From Eikenella sp. (GTDB lineage: Bacteria > Pseudomonadota > Gammaproteobacteria > Burkholderiales > Neisseriaceae), in NCBI GenBank assembly GCA_030528345.1, contig JAUMZB010000005.1, positions 1-64,000 of the forward strand: a DNA stretch of 64,000 nucleotides, in the 5' to 3' direction. The notes under the pieces were generated by a model. The model was not told the DNA's origin. It searched no databases and saw only the letters and a list, made by a program, of their open reading frames with translations. Shown here one piece after another: positions 45,086 to 52,912 of the stretch. The translations under genes were made by a program, and so were the position numbers. Within the stretch, counting starts at the first letter, position 1; every line of letters starts with the position of its first letter.

Positions 45086-45901
45086 TCAGCTTTCTGCCGC
45101 TACGGCGCTGTCGGCAGGCAGGTGCGGGGCGATGGTTTTCAGCATCTGGGCCAGCATTTTCGGATTGGCCGCCACAATATCGCCGCTTTCCAGCCAGCCT
45201 TCGTTGCCGCGCAGGTCGGTGACGATGCCGCCGGCTTCCTGCACAATCAGCGCGCCGGCCGCGATGTCCCACGGCTTGAGGTTGAATTCGAAAAAGCCGT
45301 CGAAACGGCCGCAGGCCACGGCGCACAAATCTAATGAAGCCGCACCTTCGCGGCGCGCGCCGGCGGTTTTGGCGAGGAAGTCGCGCAGAATGGCCAGATA
45401 GCGGTCCATCATGCTTTGGTCCACTACCGGAAAGCCGGTGCCGATCAGGCTGCGGTTCATTTCGATGCGGTTGGAAACGCGGATGCGGCGGTCGTTGAGC
45501 AGGGCGCCCTTGCCGCGCGAGGCCATGTATAGATCGTTGCGTTCGGGGGCGTAAACCAAGGCTTCCTGCAGCACGCCTTTGTGCAGCAGCGCCATGGAAA
45601 CGGCGTATTGCGGATGGCCGTGCAGGTAGTTGGTGGTGCCGTCCAAGGGGTCGATGATCCATTCGTATTCGGCGCGCGCTTTGCCGCGGCTGCCGCCTTC
45701 TTCGGCGGTGATTCTGTGCTGGGGGTAGGCGTCGAGCAGGATGTCGCTGATGATGGCTTCGGCGTTGCGGTCGATTTCGGAAACGAAGTCGTTGAAGGCT
45801 TTGCTGTCCACTTTCACGGCAGACAGATTGTTGGCGGCGCGCACCATCATGTCGCCGGCGCGGCGGGCGGCTTTGAAGGCGGTGTTGAGAACGGGATTCA
45901 T
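45086..45901 (-). CDS. suhB: inositol-1-monophosphatase family protein SuhB
   Basis: This 271-residue Mg-dependent phosphatase has the metal-binding blocks TAEEGGS and WIIDPLDGTTNYLHGHPQY, and the C-terminal FEFNLKPWDIAAGALIVQEA. SuhB also takes part in rRNA antitermination complexes in E. coli. The start at 45901 (MNPVLNTAFK) matches the family; the frame continues 10 codons upstream. Confidence 0.92.
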   Translation of the reverse strand: MNPVLNTAFKAARRAGDMMVRAANNLSAVKVDSKAFNDFVSEIDRNAEAIISDILLDAYPQHRITAEEGGSRGKARAEYEWIIDPLDGTTNYLHGHPQYAVSMALLHKGVLQEALVYAPERNDLYMASRGKGALLNDRRIRVSNRIEMNRSLIGTGFPVVDQSMMDRYLAILRDFLAKTAGARREGAASLDLCAVACGRFDGFFEFNLKPWDIAAGALIVQEAGGIVTDLRGNEGWLESGDIVAANPKMLAQMLKTIAPHLPADSAVAAES

Positions 45902-46260
45902 GGGGTTTCCTGTGGTAAAACTGGCCGGCAAGGCGGGAGTTTTTAAAGAACAAAGGCCGGCATTATACGCGGGAAAGAGGCACGGCGGTATGGCCGCTGT
46001 TTACCTTTGGCCGGCGGCGTTCTAATATATGCCTGCCGCCGCGCACGGCTTTAAAATCGGGCGGCCGCCCTGATTTGGGGCGTGCCCTCAGCAAGCTTGC
46101 GAAGCGGTTTTACGAGGCAAACACCGTGGATGCAAGGCGGAAATGGGCACCGGGTCGGGCATCCGGCAGGCATGGTTTTTGACCGCAAAGACCGCCGCAA
46201 CGCTTTCTGACGACACGCCCGGGGCTACCTGAAAACCCGTTGATGGAAGGATATCCGAAT
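45902..46260. other. divergent suhB-DUF456 intergenic region
   Basis: This 359-base gap has no supportable gene. It contains the reversed, diverged copy of hairpin element family 1 at 46078-46220 and a single DUS near 46225. The suhB leader occupies the left side. Confidence 0.6.
46078..46220 (-). mobile_element. diverged copy of hairpin MITE family 1, reverse orientation
   Basis: The left end GGGCGTGCCCTCAGCAAGCT and the interior TTGCGAAGCGGTTTTACGAG correspond to the reversed right arm of the 49390 copy. The right end CGCAACGCTTTCTGACGACA with CGCCC corresponds to its reversed left arm. The length is 143 bases. The middle is unrelated or highly diverged. Flanking TA is not preserved. Confidence 0.6.
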
Positions 46261-46752
46261 ATGACAGCCATTCTGATTACGCTGGCGCTGATTCTGCTGC
46301 TGGTGGGTTTGTTGGGCGCGGTGCATCCGGCGCTGCCGGGCATGCCGCTGATGTTTATGGGCATTTGGCTGCTGGCTTACAGCCAGGATTACCAAGTCAT
46401 CGGCTCGACTGCGCTGATTGTGATGGGCGTGCTGCTGGCGCTGGCGATGGCAATGGATTATGTGTCCGGCCTGTTGGGCGCAAAGTTTACCGGTGCCAGC
46501 AAGGAGGCGCTTTGGGGGTCGGTCATCGGCGGTGTGGCGGGCTTGTTTTTCGCGCTGCCCGGCATGGTGTTCGGCCCCTTGGTGGGCGCGGCGGCCGGCG
46601 AATTTTGGGCGCGGCGCAATTTGCTGCGTGCGGGCAAAGTGGGCGTCGGCACCTTTATCGGCTTTATCGTCGGCGTGGTGGCCAAGCTGGGCTGCGCCTT
46701 GGTGGTGCTGTTCAGCATTGTCGGGCTGTATATTTATTATTGGTTAAGTTAA
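46261..46752 (+). CDS. DUF456 family membrane protein
   Basis: This 163-residue protein has about five hydrophobic segments and the DUF456 pattern LLGAVHPALPGMPLMFMGIW. Glycine-rich helices follow (GSVIGGVAGLFFALPGMVFG, then VGTFIGFIVGVVAKLG). Function is unknown in the family. The start at 46261 is preferred because AAGGA lies upstream; a frame from 46240 is possible. A DUS pair follows the stop. Confidence 0.82.
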   Translation: MTAILITLALILLLVGLLGAVHPALPGMPLMFMGIWLLAYSQDYQVIGSTALIVMGVLLALAMAMDYVSGLLGAKFTGASKEALWGSVIGGVAGLFFALPGMVFGPLVGAAAGEFWARRNLLRAGKVGVGTFIGFIVGVVAKLGCALVVLFSIVGLYIYYWLS

Positions 46753-46766
46753 ATGAACCAAACGGG

Positions 46767-46810
46767 CTTTCAGGTAGCCTGCCCAAGCCATTCGCAGGCT
46801 ACCTGAAAGC
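46767..46810. terminator. inverted DUS pair between the DUF456 gene and the PTS operon
   Basis: GGGCTTTCAGGTAGCCTG and CAGGCTACCTGAAAGCC face each other with about 12 bases between. It is 20 bases past the DUF456 stop and shortly before the EIIA gene. Confidence 0.7.
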
Positions 46811-46837
46811 CTTTGTTGTATGTTAAGGACAAACCCC

Positions 46838-47251
46838 ATGATCGGCTTAATCCTGATGACCCATGAAACCTTGGGCAAATCCTATACCGAGCTGGCCGAG
46901 CATTTCTTCGGCAAAGTACCCGATTACTTGGGCATTGTCGGCGTGCACCCGCAGGAAGACCCGGAAACGGTATGGCAGCGGGCACGAGCCGAAGCGGCGC
47001 GGGTAGATGCCGGCTGCGGCGTGCTGGTGCTGGCCGATATTTACGGTGCCACCCCCTGCAATGTGGGGCAGCGCCTGTTGGCCGACGGCGGCCGCGTGCT
47101 GCTGGCCGGCATAAACGCGCCGATGGTGGTCAAAGCCCTGCAATACGCCCCGCAGGCGCAGGATTTGGCCGTGTTTGCCCAAAAGGTGCGGCAAGCCGGC
47201 TTGGACGGCATTGTTTACTTAAATTCGCAAGAAGGAGGCGCATCATGCTGA
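46838..47251 (+). CDS. PTS EIIA component, mannose family
   Basis: This 137-residue EIIA-Man domain has its phosphorylated histidine in GLILMTHETLG (His9) and the family segment VLVLADIYGATPCNVGQRLL. It accepts phosphate from HPr. It stands alone, without EIIB, EIIC or EIID domains nearby, so it may be regulatory rather than a sugar transporter subunit. The start at 46838 is chosen by homology; the frame has six extra codons. It overlaps ptsH by a few bases. Confidence 0.88.
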   Translation: MIGLILMTHETLGKSYTELAEHFFGKVPDYLGIVGVHPQEDPETVWQRARAEAARVDAGCGVLVLADIYGATPCNVGQRLLADGGRVLLAGINAPMVVKALQYAPQAQDLAVFAQKVRQAGLDGIVYLNSQEGGASC

Positions 47252-47514
47252 AACAGGAAGCAGAAATCATCAACAAGCTCGGCCTGCATGCGCGGGCCTC
47301 ATGCAAATTCACCCAAACCGCCGGCGCTTTTCAATCCGACGTGTGGGTGAGCCGCAACGGCAAACGGGTAAACGGCAAGAGCATCATGGGTTTGATGATG
47401 CTGGCCGCCGCCAAAGGCGCGGTCATCGAAATCGAAACCGACGGCGCCGACGAAGCCGCCGCCATGAACGCCCTGCTGGCCCTGATCAACAACTATTTCG
47501 ACGAAGGCGAGTAA
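47245..47514 (+). CDS. ptsH: phosphocarrier protein HPr
   Basis: This 89-residue HPr carries phosphate between EI and EIIA. The phospho-histidine is in KLGLHARASCKF (His15). The regulatory serine is in VNGKSIMGLMML (Ser46), the site used by HPr kinase where present. The start at 47245 has GAAGGAGG upstream and lies inside the end of the EIIA gene. Confidence 0.95.
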   Translation: MLKQEAEIINKLGLHARASCKFTQTAGAFQSDVWVSRNGKRVNGKSIMGLMMLAAAKGAVIEIETDGADEAAAMNALLALINNYFDEGE

Positions 47515-47517
47515 AGC

Positions 47518-49269
47518 ATGAGCGTAGTTTTGCACGGCGTGGCGGTGGGCGGCGGCATCGCCATCGGACGGGCGCACCTGCCCGCGCGCGGCATGGAAGA
47601 AGTGCCGCATGTCGATTTGGAGCCCGACGAAATCGAAGGCGAGGCCGCCCGTTTCGAAACCGCCATCAAAGTCACCCGCCGCCAGCTCGAGCAGCTGCGC
47701 AGCGCGATTCCCGAAAACGCGCCCACCGAGCTGGGGGCGTTTATCTCGCTGCACCTGATGCTGCTCACCGACGTGACCCTCTCGCGCGAACCCATCGACA
47801 TCATCCGCGCCCAAAGCATCAACGCCGAATGGGCGCTCAAGCTGCAAACCGACAAACTCTCCGAGCAGTTCGACGCCATCGACGATGCCTACCTGCGCGA
47901 GCGCAAACAAGACATGCTTCAGGTAGCCGAACGGATTTATAAAAACCTGGCCGGCCTCGATACCGAATTGCTGCGCCCCGAAAACGAAACCGACGACATC
48001 ATCTTGGTGGCGCACGACCTCGCCCCCGCCGACACCGTATTTTTTAAAGAACAGCGCATTGCCGGCTTCGCCACCGACGCCGGCGGCCCCACCAGCCACA
48101 CCGCCATCCTCGGCCGCAGCCTCGACATTCCCTCCGTGGTCGGCCTGCACAATGCACGCGAACTGATTGCCGAAGACGAATGGGTGATTGTGGACGGCAT
48201 CAGCGGCGTACTCATCATCAACCCCGACGAGTTGATTCTGGCTGAATACCGCAAGCGCGACCGCCTTTACCGCAGCCAGAAACGCCTGCTCAACAAACTG
48301 AAAGATACCGAAGCCACCACCCGCGACGGCGTGAAGATCGAGCTGCTGGCCAACATCGAATCCGTGCAGGACATCCGACTGCTGCACAAACTTTCCGCCG
48401 ACGGCGTGGGTCTGTTCCGCAGCGAATTCCTCTACCTCAACCGCGACACCCAGCCCGACGAAGAAGAACAATACCGCGTATACAGCAGCCTGGTGAAAAA
48501 ACTCAAAGGCAAGCCGCTCACCGTCCGCACTGTCGATTTGGGCGTAGACAAAAACCCGCGCTGGTTCGGCCAAAACCACGCCCTCAATCCCGCCCTCGGC
48601 CTCACCGGCATCCGCCTGTGCCTGGCCGAGCCGGTGATGTTCCGCACCCAAATGCGCGCCATCCTGCGCGCCGCCGCGCACGGCCCGGTGAAAATGATGT
48701 GGCCCATGATCGGCTCGATAGACGAAATCCGCCAATGCCTCACCCACCTGGCCACCGCGCGCAAACAGCTCGACGAACGCGGCGAAACCTACGGCAGCAT
48801 CGAAGTGGGCGCCATGATCGAAATCCCCTCCGCCGCCCTCACCGTGGCCACCCTGCTCAAATCGCTGGATTTCATCTCCGTCGGCACCAACGACCTCATC
48901 CAATACACCCTCTCCGTAGACCGCGGCGACGACAGCGTCAGCCACCTCTACCAACCCGCCCACCCCGCCGTACTCAAGCTCTTGCAAAACATCATCCGCA
49001 CCGCCGACCGCCTGGGCAAACCCGTTTCCGTATGCGGCGAAATGGCCGGCGACCTGCGCTACACCCGCCTGCTGCTCGGCCTCGGCCTGCGCCGCTTCTC
49101 CATGAACACCAGCAACCTGCTGGCCGTGAAAAACGTGGTCATCCAAAGCGACAGCCAAGCCCTGGCCGAACAAACCGGCAAACTGCTGCGCTTGGAAGAC
49201 TTGGAGAAAGTGCGGCAGTTTTTGAAAAAGCTGAACAAAAGCGAAGAAGAGAAAGCCGCTGCGGAGTAG
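47518..49269 (+). CDS. ptsI: phosphoenolpyruvate-protein phosphotransferase (EI)
   Basis: EI passes phosphate from PEP to HPr. The 583-residue protein has the phospho-histidine in AGGPTSHTAILGRSLDIPSV. The PEP-binding barrel has GVGLFRSEFLYLNR, GAMIEIPSAAL, SVGTNDLIQYTLSVDRGDD and the cysteine region PVSVCGEMAGD. It begins three bases after ptsH. A DUS near 47918 encodes LQVAER. Confidence 0.96.
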   Translation: MSVVLHGVAVGGGIAIGRAHLPARGMEEVPHVDLEPDEIEGEAARFETAIKVTRRQLEQLRSAIPENAPTELGAFISLHLMLLTDVTLSREPIDIIRAQSINAEWALKLQTDKLSEQFDAIDDAYLRERKQDMLQVAERIYKNLAGLDTELLRPENETDDIILVAHDLAPADTVFFKEQRIAGFATDAGGPTSHTAILGRSLDIPSVVGLHNARELIAEDEWVIVDGISGVLIINPDELILAEYRKRDRLYRSQKRLLNKLKDTEATTRDGVKIELLANIESVQDIRLLHKLSADGVGLFRSEFLYLNRDTQPDEEEQYRVYSSLVKKLKGKPLTVRTVDLGVDKNPRWFGQNHALNPALGLTGIRLCLAEPVMFRTQMRAILRAAAHGPVKMMWPMIGSIDEIRQCLTHLATARKQLDERGETYGSIEVGAMIEIPSAALTVATLLKSLDFISVGTNDLIQYTLSVDRGDDSVSHLYQPAHPAVLKLLQNIIRTADRLGKPVSVCGEMAGDLRYTRLLLGLGLRRFSMNTSNLLAVKNVVIQSDSQALAEQTGKLLRLEDLEKVRQFLKKLNKSEEEKAAAE

Positions 49270-49304
49270 ATAGCGCCGTCTTTGCCAAAGCAAACACAGC
49301 AGAC

Positions 49305-49342
49305 AAAAAGGGCTACCTGAAAGGTTTCAGGTAGCCCTTTTG
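49305..49342. terminator. inverted DUS pair ending the PTS operon
   Basis: AAAAGGGCTACCTGAAA and TTTCAGGTAGCCCTTTT form a long stem with a short loop, 35 bases past ptsI. Confidence 0.8.
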
Positions 49343-49389
49343 GCGGACGGCGCACACCCTATGCCGATTTTCTTTGTGTGAGAGGCTTA

Positions 49390-49550
49390 GGGCGTGTCGT
49401 CACAAAGCATTGCGGCGGTATTTTTGGTCAAAATCCGCATCTGCTGCGTTAAAAATGCTCGCAAGATGTCCAATCTTGCTGCGCTTTTTGCCTGGCAGCT
49501 GCGGATTTTGCCTCAAAAAACCGCTTCGCAAGCATTATGACGACACGCCC
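49390..49550 (+). mobile_element. hairpin MITE family 1, best-preserved copy
   Basis: This 161-base element is bounded by GGGCGTGTCGTCA and its exact complement TGACGACACGCCC, and flanked by TA on both sides. The ends continue as imperfect inverted arms of about 50 bases each that meet at CAAAATCCGCA, and the centre holds a second small stem, GCAAGATGTCCAATCTTGC. The whole can fold into one long hairpin. It has no coding capacity. TA target duplication and the terminal sequence suggest mobilisation by an IS5-type transposase, which is inference. It abuts higA and supplies its stop codon. Confidence 0.75.
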
Positions 49551-49849
49551 TAAGCCAGGGCAAAAGGCCGGATGTGGGCGAGGCTGTCGCCGATTTCGGT
49601 GCGCACCTGCTCGGCATCGTAATGGCTTTGAAGGTTGAGCCAGCTTTGCGCATCGGTGTTGAAGAAGGCCGCCAAGCGCAGGGCGGTATCGGCGGTGATG
49701 GCACGTTTGCCGTGCACGATTTCATTGATGCGGCGCGGCGGCACGTCTATGGCTTTGGCTAAGGTGTATTGGCTGATGTTCAACGGCTTGAGCCAGTCTT
49801 CCAGCAGGATTTCGCCGGGGTGGGCTAAGGGAATGTCGCGCGTGTTCAT
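49550..49849 (-). CDS. higA: HigA-family antitoxin
   Basis: This 99-residue protein with one HTH domain begins IPLAHPGEILLEDWLKPLNI, the HigA signature. The recognition region is YTLAKAIDVPPRRINEIVHG, followed by TALRLAAFFNTDAQSWLNLQ. It would bind HigB and repress its own promoter. The gene lies directly after a broken higB, with TAAAGGAA upstream of the ATG. The stop codon TAG is made of the TA insertion site and the first G of the adjacent MITE, so the natural C-terminus may have been altered. Confidence 0.88.
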   Translation of the reverse strand: MNTRDIPLAHPGEILLEDWLKPLNISQYTLAKAIDVPPRRINEIVHGKRAITADTALRLAAFFNTDAQSWLNLQSHYDAEQVRTEIGDSLAHIRPFALA

Positions 49850-49860
49850 GATGGGTTCCT

Positions 49861-50139
49861 TTAATGATAGTCCACGATTTCCACTTGTACGGCCTAGCTG
49901 GATTGCCAAACAAAGCAGATGCGTCACTGTTCGTTGATGCGGATGCTGTGCTGGCCGGCGCGGTCTCCACCGAGGGCTTCCAAACGGTTGCCGGGCGGAA
50001 TGCACAGGAAGTTCAAATCGGCGGCGGCATGCAGCTGTTGCAGCTTGCGGATGGCGACGCGCTCAATATTGGCAAAACGCTTAACCCGTTTGCCGCGAAA
50101 CAGGGCTTCGGTGTCTTTGCAGCGGAAATCGGTAATCAT
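49861..50139 (-). pseudogene. higB: higB toxin gene with two in-frame stops
   Basis: The frame starts MITDFRCKDTEALFRGKRVK and runs through FANIERVAIRKLQQLHAAAD and QHSIRINEQ, all HigB/RelE-type sequence. It stops at a TGA (49924-49926) where the family has the Trp of NEQWRICF. The same frame continues RICFVWQSS, meets a TAG, and resumes AVQVEIVDYH before a TAA that touches higA. Repairing both codons gives a 92-residue protein of normal length. The active C-terminal strand is lost, so the toxin is probably inactive. Confidence 0.85.
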
Positions 50140-50148
50140 GTTTCATAG

Positions 50149-50163
50149 TAACGCAATGCGTTA
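50149..50163. promoter_or_regulatory. probable HigA operator
   Basis: TAACGCA, one base, TGCGTTA is a perfect inverted repeat 9 bases upstream of the higB start. HigA proteins usually bind such short palindromes over the promoter to autoregulate. It is intact although higB is broken. Confidence 0.6.
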
Positions 50164-50255
50164 TTAAGGGCAAGCCAAAGCGTTTTCTCAAACCGCAATC
50201 AACTCGATAACCGTGCGCCGCCGCTCGAATGAAACAGGCGTAGAGGTGGCGCTGG

Positions 50256-50540
50256 ATGAGTTATCAACTCTCTATTCTACCGTCGGCCAAGCGGGAGTGG
50301 GACAAACTGGATGGCAGCATCAAGCGGCAATTCAAATCCAAACTGGCCGAACGCCTAAGAGAACCCCGTATCCCCTCTGTTGCCCTGCATATGCCGGACT
50401 GCTACACAATCAAACTGAGCGGCGCAGGCTGCCGTTTGGTTTATCGGGTAGATGGAGAACGGATTGGCGTCACCGTGCTGGCCATAGGCAAGCGCGAACG
50501 GTTGGCGGCATACCGCGCGGCAGCCAAAAGGGCTAGCTGA
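50256..50540 (+). CDS. RelE/ParE-family toxin without a visible antitoxin
   Basis: This 94-residue RelE-fold protein has YQLSILPSAKREWDKLDGSI at the N-terminus and the end pattern CRLVYRVDGERIGVTVLAIG with KRER. These match mRNA-cleaving RelE toxins. No antitoxin gene lies before it: the 116 bases up to the higB start contain only the HigA operator and short meaningless frames. The next gene downstream is a pilin. Its frame overlaps a longer unlikely frame from 50213. It ends at a DUS pair. Confidence 0.8.
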   Translation: MSYQLSILPSAKREWDKLDGSIKRQFKSKLAERLREPRIPSVALHMPDCYTIKLSGAGCRLVYRVDGERIGVTVLAIGKRERLAAYRAAAKRAS

Positions 50541-50562
50541 AACCCTTTTCAGGTAGCCTACT
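50538..50562. terminator. imperfect inverted DUS pair after relE
   Basis: GCTAGCTGAAA faces TTTTCAGGTAGCC. The left copy (AGCTAGCTGAAA) overlaps the relE stop and is degenerate. Confidence 0.5.
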
Positions 50563-50944
50563 TTGGTTTTTGGCATAGTGTGCTTGTTTTTGCCCCGCAA
50601 AAAGTCAGATTTGGCAGGATTGCAGGCAGAAAACTGACGAAAAATGTCAGTTTGAGGTATTTGCTCCCGCTTCAGAAGGCGGTAGGTAAAGAAAATATCC
50701 GCCCGAAAATTTAGTTAATAAATATAAAATATAAAATATTTCATATGGTTGAAAATATATGTGGCGGATTGTCTGCTGTTTTGGCATCCCCGTTGCTCAA
50801 CCCTTCTCATGGCAGCGGTGCTTATGGATGCGCCAAAGCTTGTTGGTAGGTTTTCATTGTTGTACCCTCCGAAACGCAGTACCCTTTCTTTTTTAGGTTG
50901 ATTGTCTACTTACTCTGTTGTTTATTTTATAAAGGAATTTCATT
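50541..50944. other. pilin upstream regulatory region
   Basis: This 404-base gap holds no gene. A strongly AT-rich segment spans 50700-50755 (TTAATAAATATAAAATATAA and onward), suited to DNA bending by IHF. A sigma-54-type promoter follows at 50781-50797. The rest is leader for pilA. Confidence 0.6.
50781..50797 (+). promoter_or_regulatory. sigma-54-type (-24/-12) promoter of the pilin locus
   Basis: TTGGCATCCCCGTTGCT fits the RpoN consensus TGGCAC-N5-TTGC, with exactly 10 bases between the invariant GG and GC. Transcription would start near 50808, giving a leader of about 137 bases. The upstream AT-rich block could accommodate IHF. PilR-type activators drive comparable pilin promoters in other bacteria. 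Confidence 0.6.
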
Positions 50945-51481
50945 ATGTTGAAACAAGTACAAAAAGGTTTTACCCTGATCGAGCTGATGATTGTAATCGC
51001 CATTATCGGCATTTTGGCCGCCATCGCTCTGCCGGCTTACCAAGATTACACCGTTCGCTCACGCGTATCTGAAGCTTTGGTAACTGCTGCTGCCGCTAAG
51101 ATTAGCGTACAAGACCACTTGGCAGGTGGTAACCCTCGTGCCCTGCAAACTGGTTACGCGACCGGCTACACCTGTATCGGTCATGCTACTTGTAACAGCG
51201 GTTTGAATCCGGCTACTGCTACGGCCAACGTTGCTTCCTCTGAGATTGATCAGGTTACTGGTCGAATTACCATTGCCACTACTGCGGCCGCTGGTGGTGG
51301 TACCTTGATCTTCACTCCGAATGCTCCGGCCGGCACAGCTTTGCCTAATGGTCAAACTGCATTCCAGCCGTCTGCTGGTTCTACCGAATGGCGTTGCGCT
51401 GCTCAAGGTGCAACTTCTACCTTTGCCGGTTTCCAAGCCGGTAACTTGGAAGCGCGCTTTGCTCCTTCTGAGTGTAAATAA
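50945..51481 (+). CDS. pilA: type IV major pilin (first copy)
   Basis: This 178-residue prepilin has an 8-residue leader ending in Gly, cleaved before the methylated Phe. The class IVa helix [20 protein letters not shown] has Glu5. A variable globular part includes a small CIGHATC pair. The C-terminal disulfide region runs from WRCAAQGA to PSECK. TfpX/TfpZ-type pilin clusters and two tandem pilins are reported for Eikenella. AAAGGAA precedes the ATG. GC content is lower than in the flanks. Confidence 0.92.
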   Translation: MLKQVQKGFTLIELMIVIAIIGILAAIALPAYQDYTVRSRVSEALVTAAAAKISVQDHLAGGNPRALQTGYATGYTCIGHATCNSGLNPATATANVASSEIDQVTGRITIATTAAAGGGTLIFTPNAPAGTALPNGQTAFQPSAGSTEWRCAAQGATSTFAGFQAGNLEARFAPSECK

Positions 51482-51508
51482 TAGCCGTTTAACTTAAGTT
51501 ATTTGCCC

Positions 51509-51532
51509 AGCCCCGCTATAAGCGGGGCTTTT
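51509..51532 (+). terminator. rho-independent terminator between the pilin genes
   Basis: AGCCCCGCT, a three-base loop and AGCGGGGCT followed by TTTT form a strong hairpin 28 bases past the first pilin. It should uncouple most transcription of the second pilin. Confidence 0.85.
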
Positions 51533-51578
51533 AAATCGAGTTAGTTTGATTGTTTGATATGATTCAAGAAGTGTTAAG

Positions 51579-52079
51579 ATGAAAAAACGGAACTATGGAT
51601 TTTCTCTGATTGAGCTGATGATTGTGATTGCCATTGTTGGCATTTTGGCAGCAGTAGCGCTTCCTGCGTATCAAGATTATACGGTTCGTTCCCGTGTTTC
51701 AGAAGCATTGGTGGCGGCATCGGCAGCCAAAATACATGTGCAAGATGTATTGGCTGGCGGAAATCCTAGAAGCTTGGCCGGTGGTTATGCCCACGGATTT
51801 CCATTGCCTTCGGTTACCGCCAATGTTTCTAATGTGAATATTCATCCGGCAACGGGTGTCATCACTGTTGCCACCACATTGTCGAGTGGTAACGGAACAT
51901 TAACTTTTACGCCAAATATCCCTGTTGGAACGGCTTTGCCGGATGGGCGGGTTGCTTTTCAGCCCCCAAGCGGAGTGGTATCGTGGCGTTGTGCCGCACA
52001 AGGGGCAGCGGCAGCTGGTTTTACCGGTGTAGTGGCTGGTACATTAGATCAGCGGTTTGCACCGGCCGAGTGTAAATAG
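51579..52079 (+). CDS. type IV pilin (second tandem copy)
   Basis: This 166-residue prepilin has a 7-residue leader (MKKRNYG). Its helix [20 protein letters not shown] is followed by [20 protein letters not shown], close to the first copy. The globular part differs (no CIGHATC pair), but the end WRCAAQGA to PAECK is conserved. Its conserved 5' region could recombine with the first copy. No own promoter of comparable strength was seen. Codon use is more AT-rich than in the first copy. Confidence 0.9.
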   Translation: MKKRNYGFSLIELMIVIAIVGILAAVALPAYQDYTVRSRVSEALVAASAAKIHVQDVLAGGNPRSLAGGYAHGFPLPSVTANVSNVNIHPATGVITVATTLSSGNGTLTFTPNIPVGTALPDGRVAFQPPSGVVSWRCAAQGAAAAGFTGVVAGTLDQRFAPAECK

Positions 52080-52107
52080 GCTTAATATTTAAAATGGATT
52101 TAATGGC

Positions 52108-52893
52108 ATGAGGGCTTGGGAAAATTTTCGATATAGGGCAACCTTCTACCATTTATTGGTTAGCTTAGCCATTGCTGCATGTACGGCTTGGTTGGTTTTT
52201 CAACTTTGGTATCCTCTTCCGTATCGTCATCTAACGGCAGGCACAACGCTGTTTTTGACAATTGTATTTGTGGATTTGGTATGTGGTCCAATTTTTACAT
52301 TAATTTTGGCAAACCCTAAAAAATCTAAGCGTGAGTTATTGCTGGATTTATCTCTGGTGATAATAATTCAGTTGGCGGCGCTGGGATATGGTTTATACTC
52401 AGTTAAATTGGCTAGACCGGCGGTGGCATCTTTTGAGCGTGATCGAATTGCTATTATTACGGAAACTGAGATTGATCGTGGCGATTTGCCAAATGCTCCG
52501 GAAGGCCTGCAAAAATTGCCATTGAATAATATCTTAAAAGTAGGGATTCGTCGTGCTCAAAATGAAAAAGAATTCTTTGAAAGTATTAATCTTTCGTTTG
52601 ATGGTATTGAGCCCAGTTTAAGGCCAAGCTGGTGGTTGCGTTATGAGGATGTTCTGCCGGAAATTAAAGAAAAAATGATGCCAGTATCTCAGATAGATAT
52701 GACCCAGCTAAGTGAGGCCAGAAGTAAGATTCTTAATCAAGCAATTATTAAAACGGGTTTGCCGGCTGAGGAGCTATTTTACTTGCCGCTGGTTAGCAAA
52801 TATACACAAGAATGGACTATTCTGCTAAATCGAGAAGCCGATTTTATTGGCTATGCAAATCTTAATGGGTTTGAAATTAAAAGATTGGAGTAG
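52108..52893 (+). CDS. TfpX/TfpZ-type pilin accessory protein
   Basis: This 261-residue inner-membrane protein has hydrophobic helices at about 10-30, 42-68 and 75-97. A periplasmic domain of about 160 residues follows, with VASFERDRIAIITETEID and SWWLRYEDVLPEIKEKM. TfpX/TfpZ proteins assist assembly or surface display of the particular pilin encoded before them in Pseudomonas and relatives. GC content is visibly low (about 40%) against about 60% nearby. It starts 28 bases after the second pilin and is followed by a DUS-pair terminator. Confidence 0.78.
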   Translation: MRAWENFRYRATFYHLLVSLAIAACTAWLVFQLWYPLPYRHLTAGTTLFLTIVFVDLVCGPIFTLILANPKKSKRELLLDLSLVIIIQLAALGYGLYSVKLARPAVASFERDRIAIITETEIDRGDLPNAPEGLQKLPLNNILKVGIRRAQNEKEFFESINLSFDGIEPSLRPSWWLRYEDVLPEIKEKMMPVSQIDMTQLSEARSKILNQAIIKTGLPAEELFYLPLVSKYTQEWTILLNREADFIGYANLNGFEIKRLE

Positions 52894-52912
52894 CAAATTT
52901 ATAATTAAATGT

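Noticed and set aside
47299-49293. 664-codon open frame on the minus strand opposite ptsI
   Set aside because: It mirrors the ptsI frame, is composed of Gly/Ala/Val/His-rich sequence with no motif, and ptsI is certain. It is a shadow caused by high GC at third positions.
50213-50255. Possible antitoxin remnant before relE
   Set aside because: The short frame (NETGVEVALDEL) begins with GTG, continues in a different frame through relE and has no match I recognise to RelB, HigA or RHH proteins.
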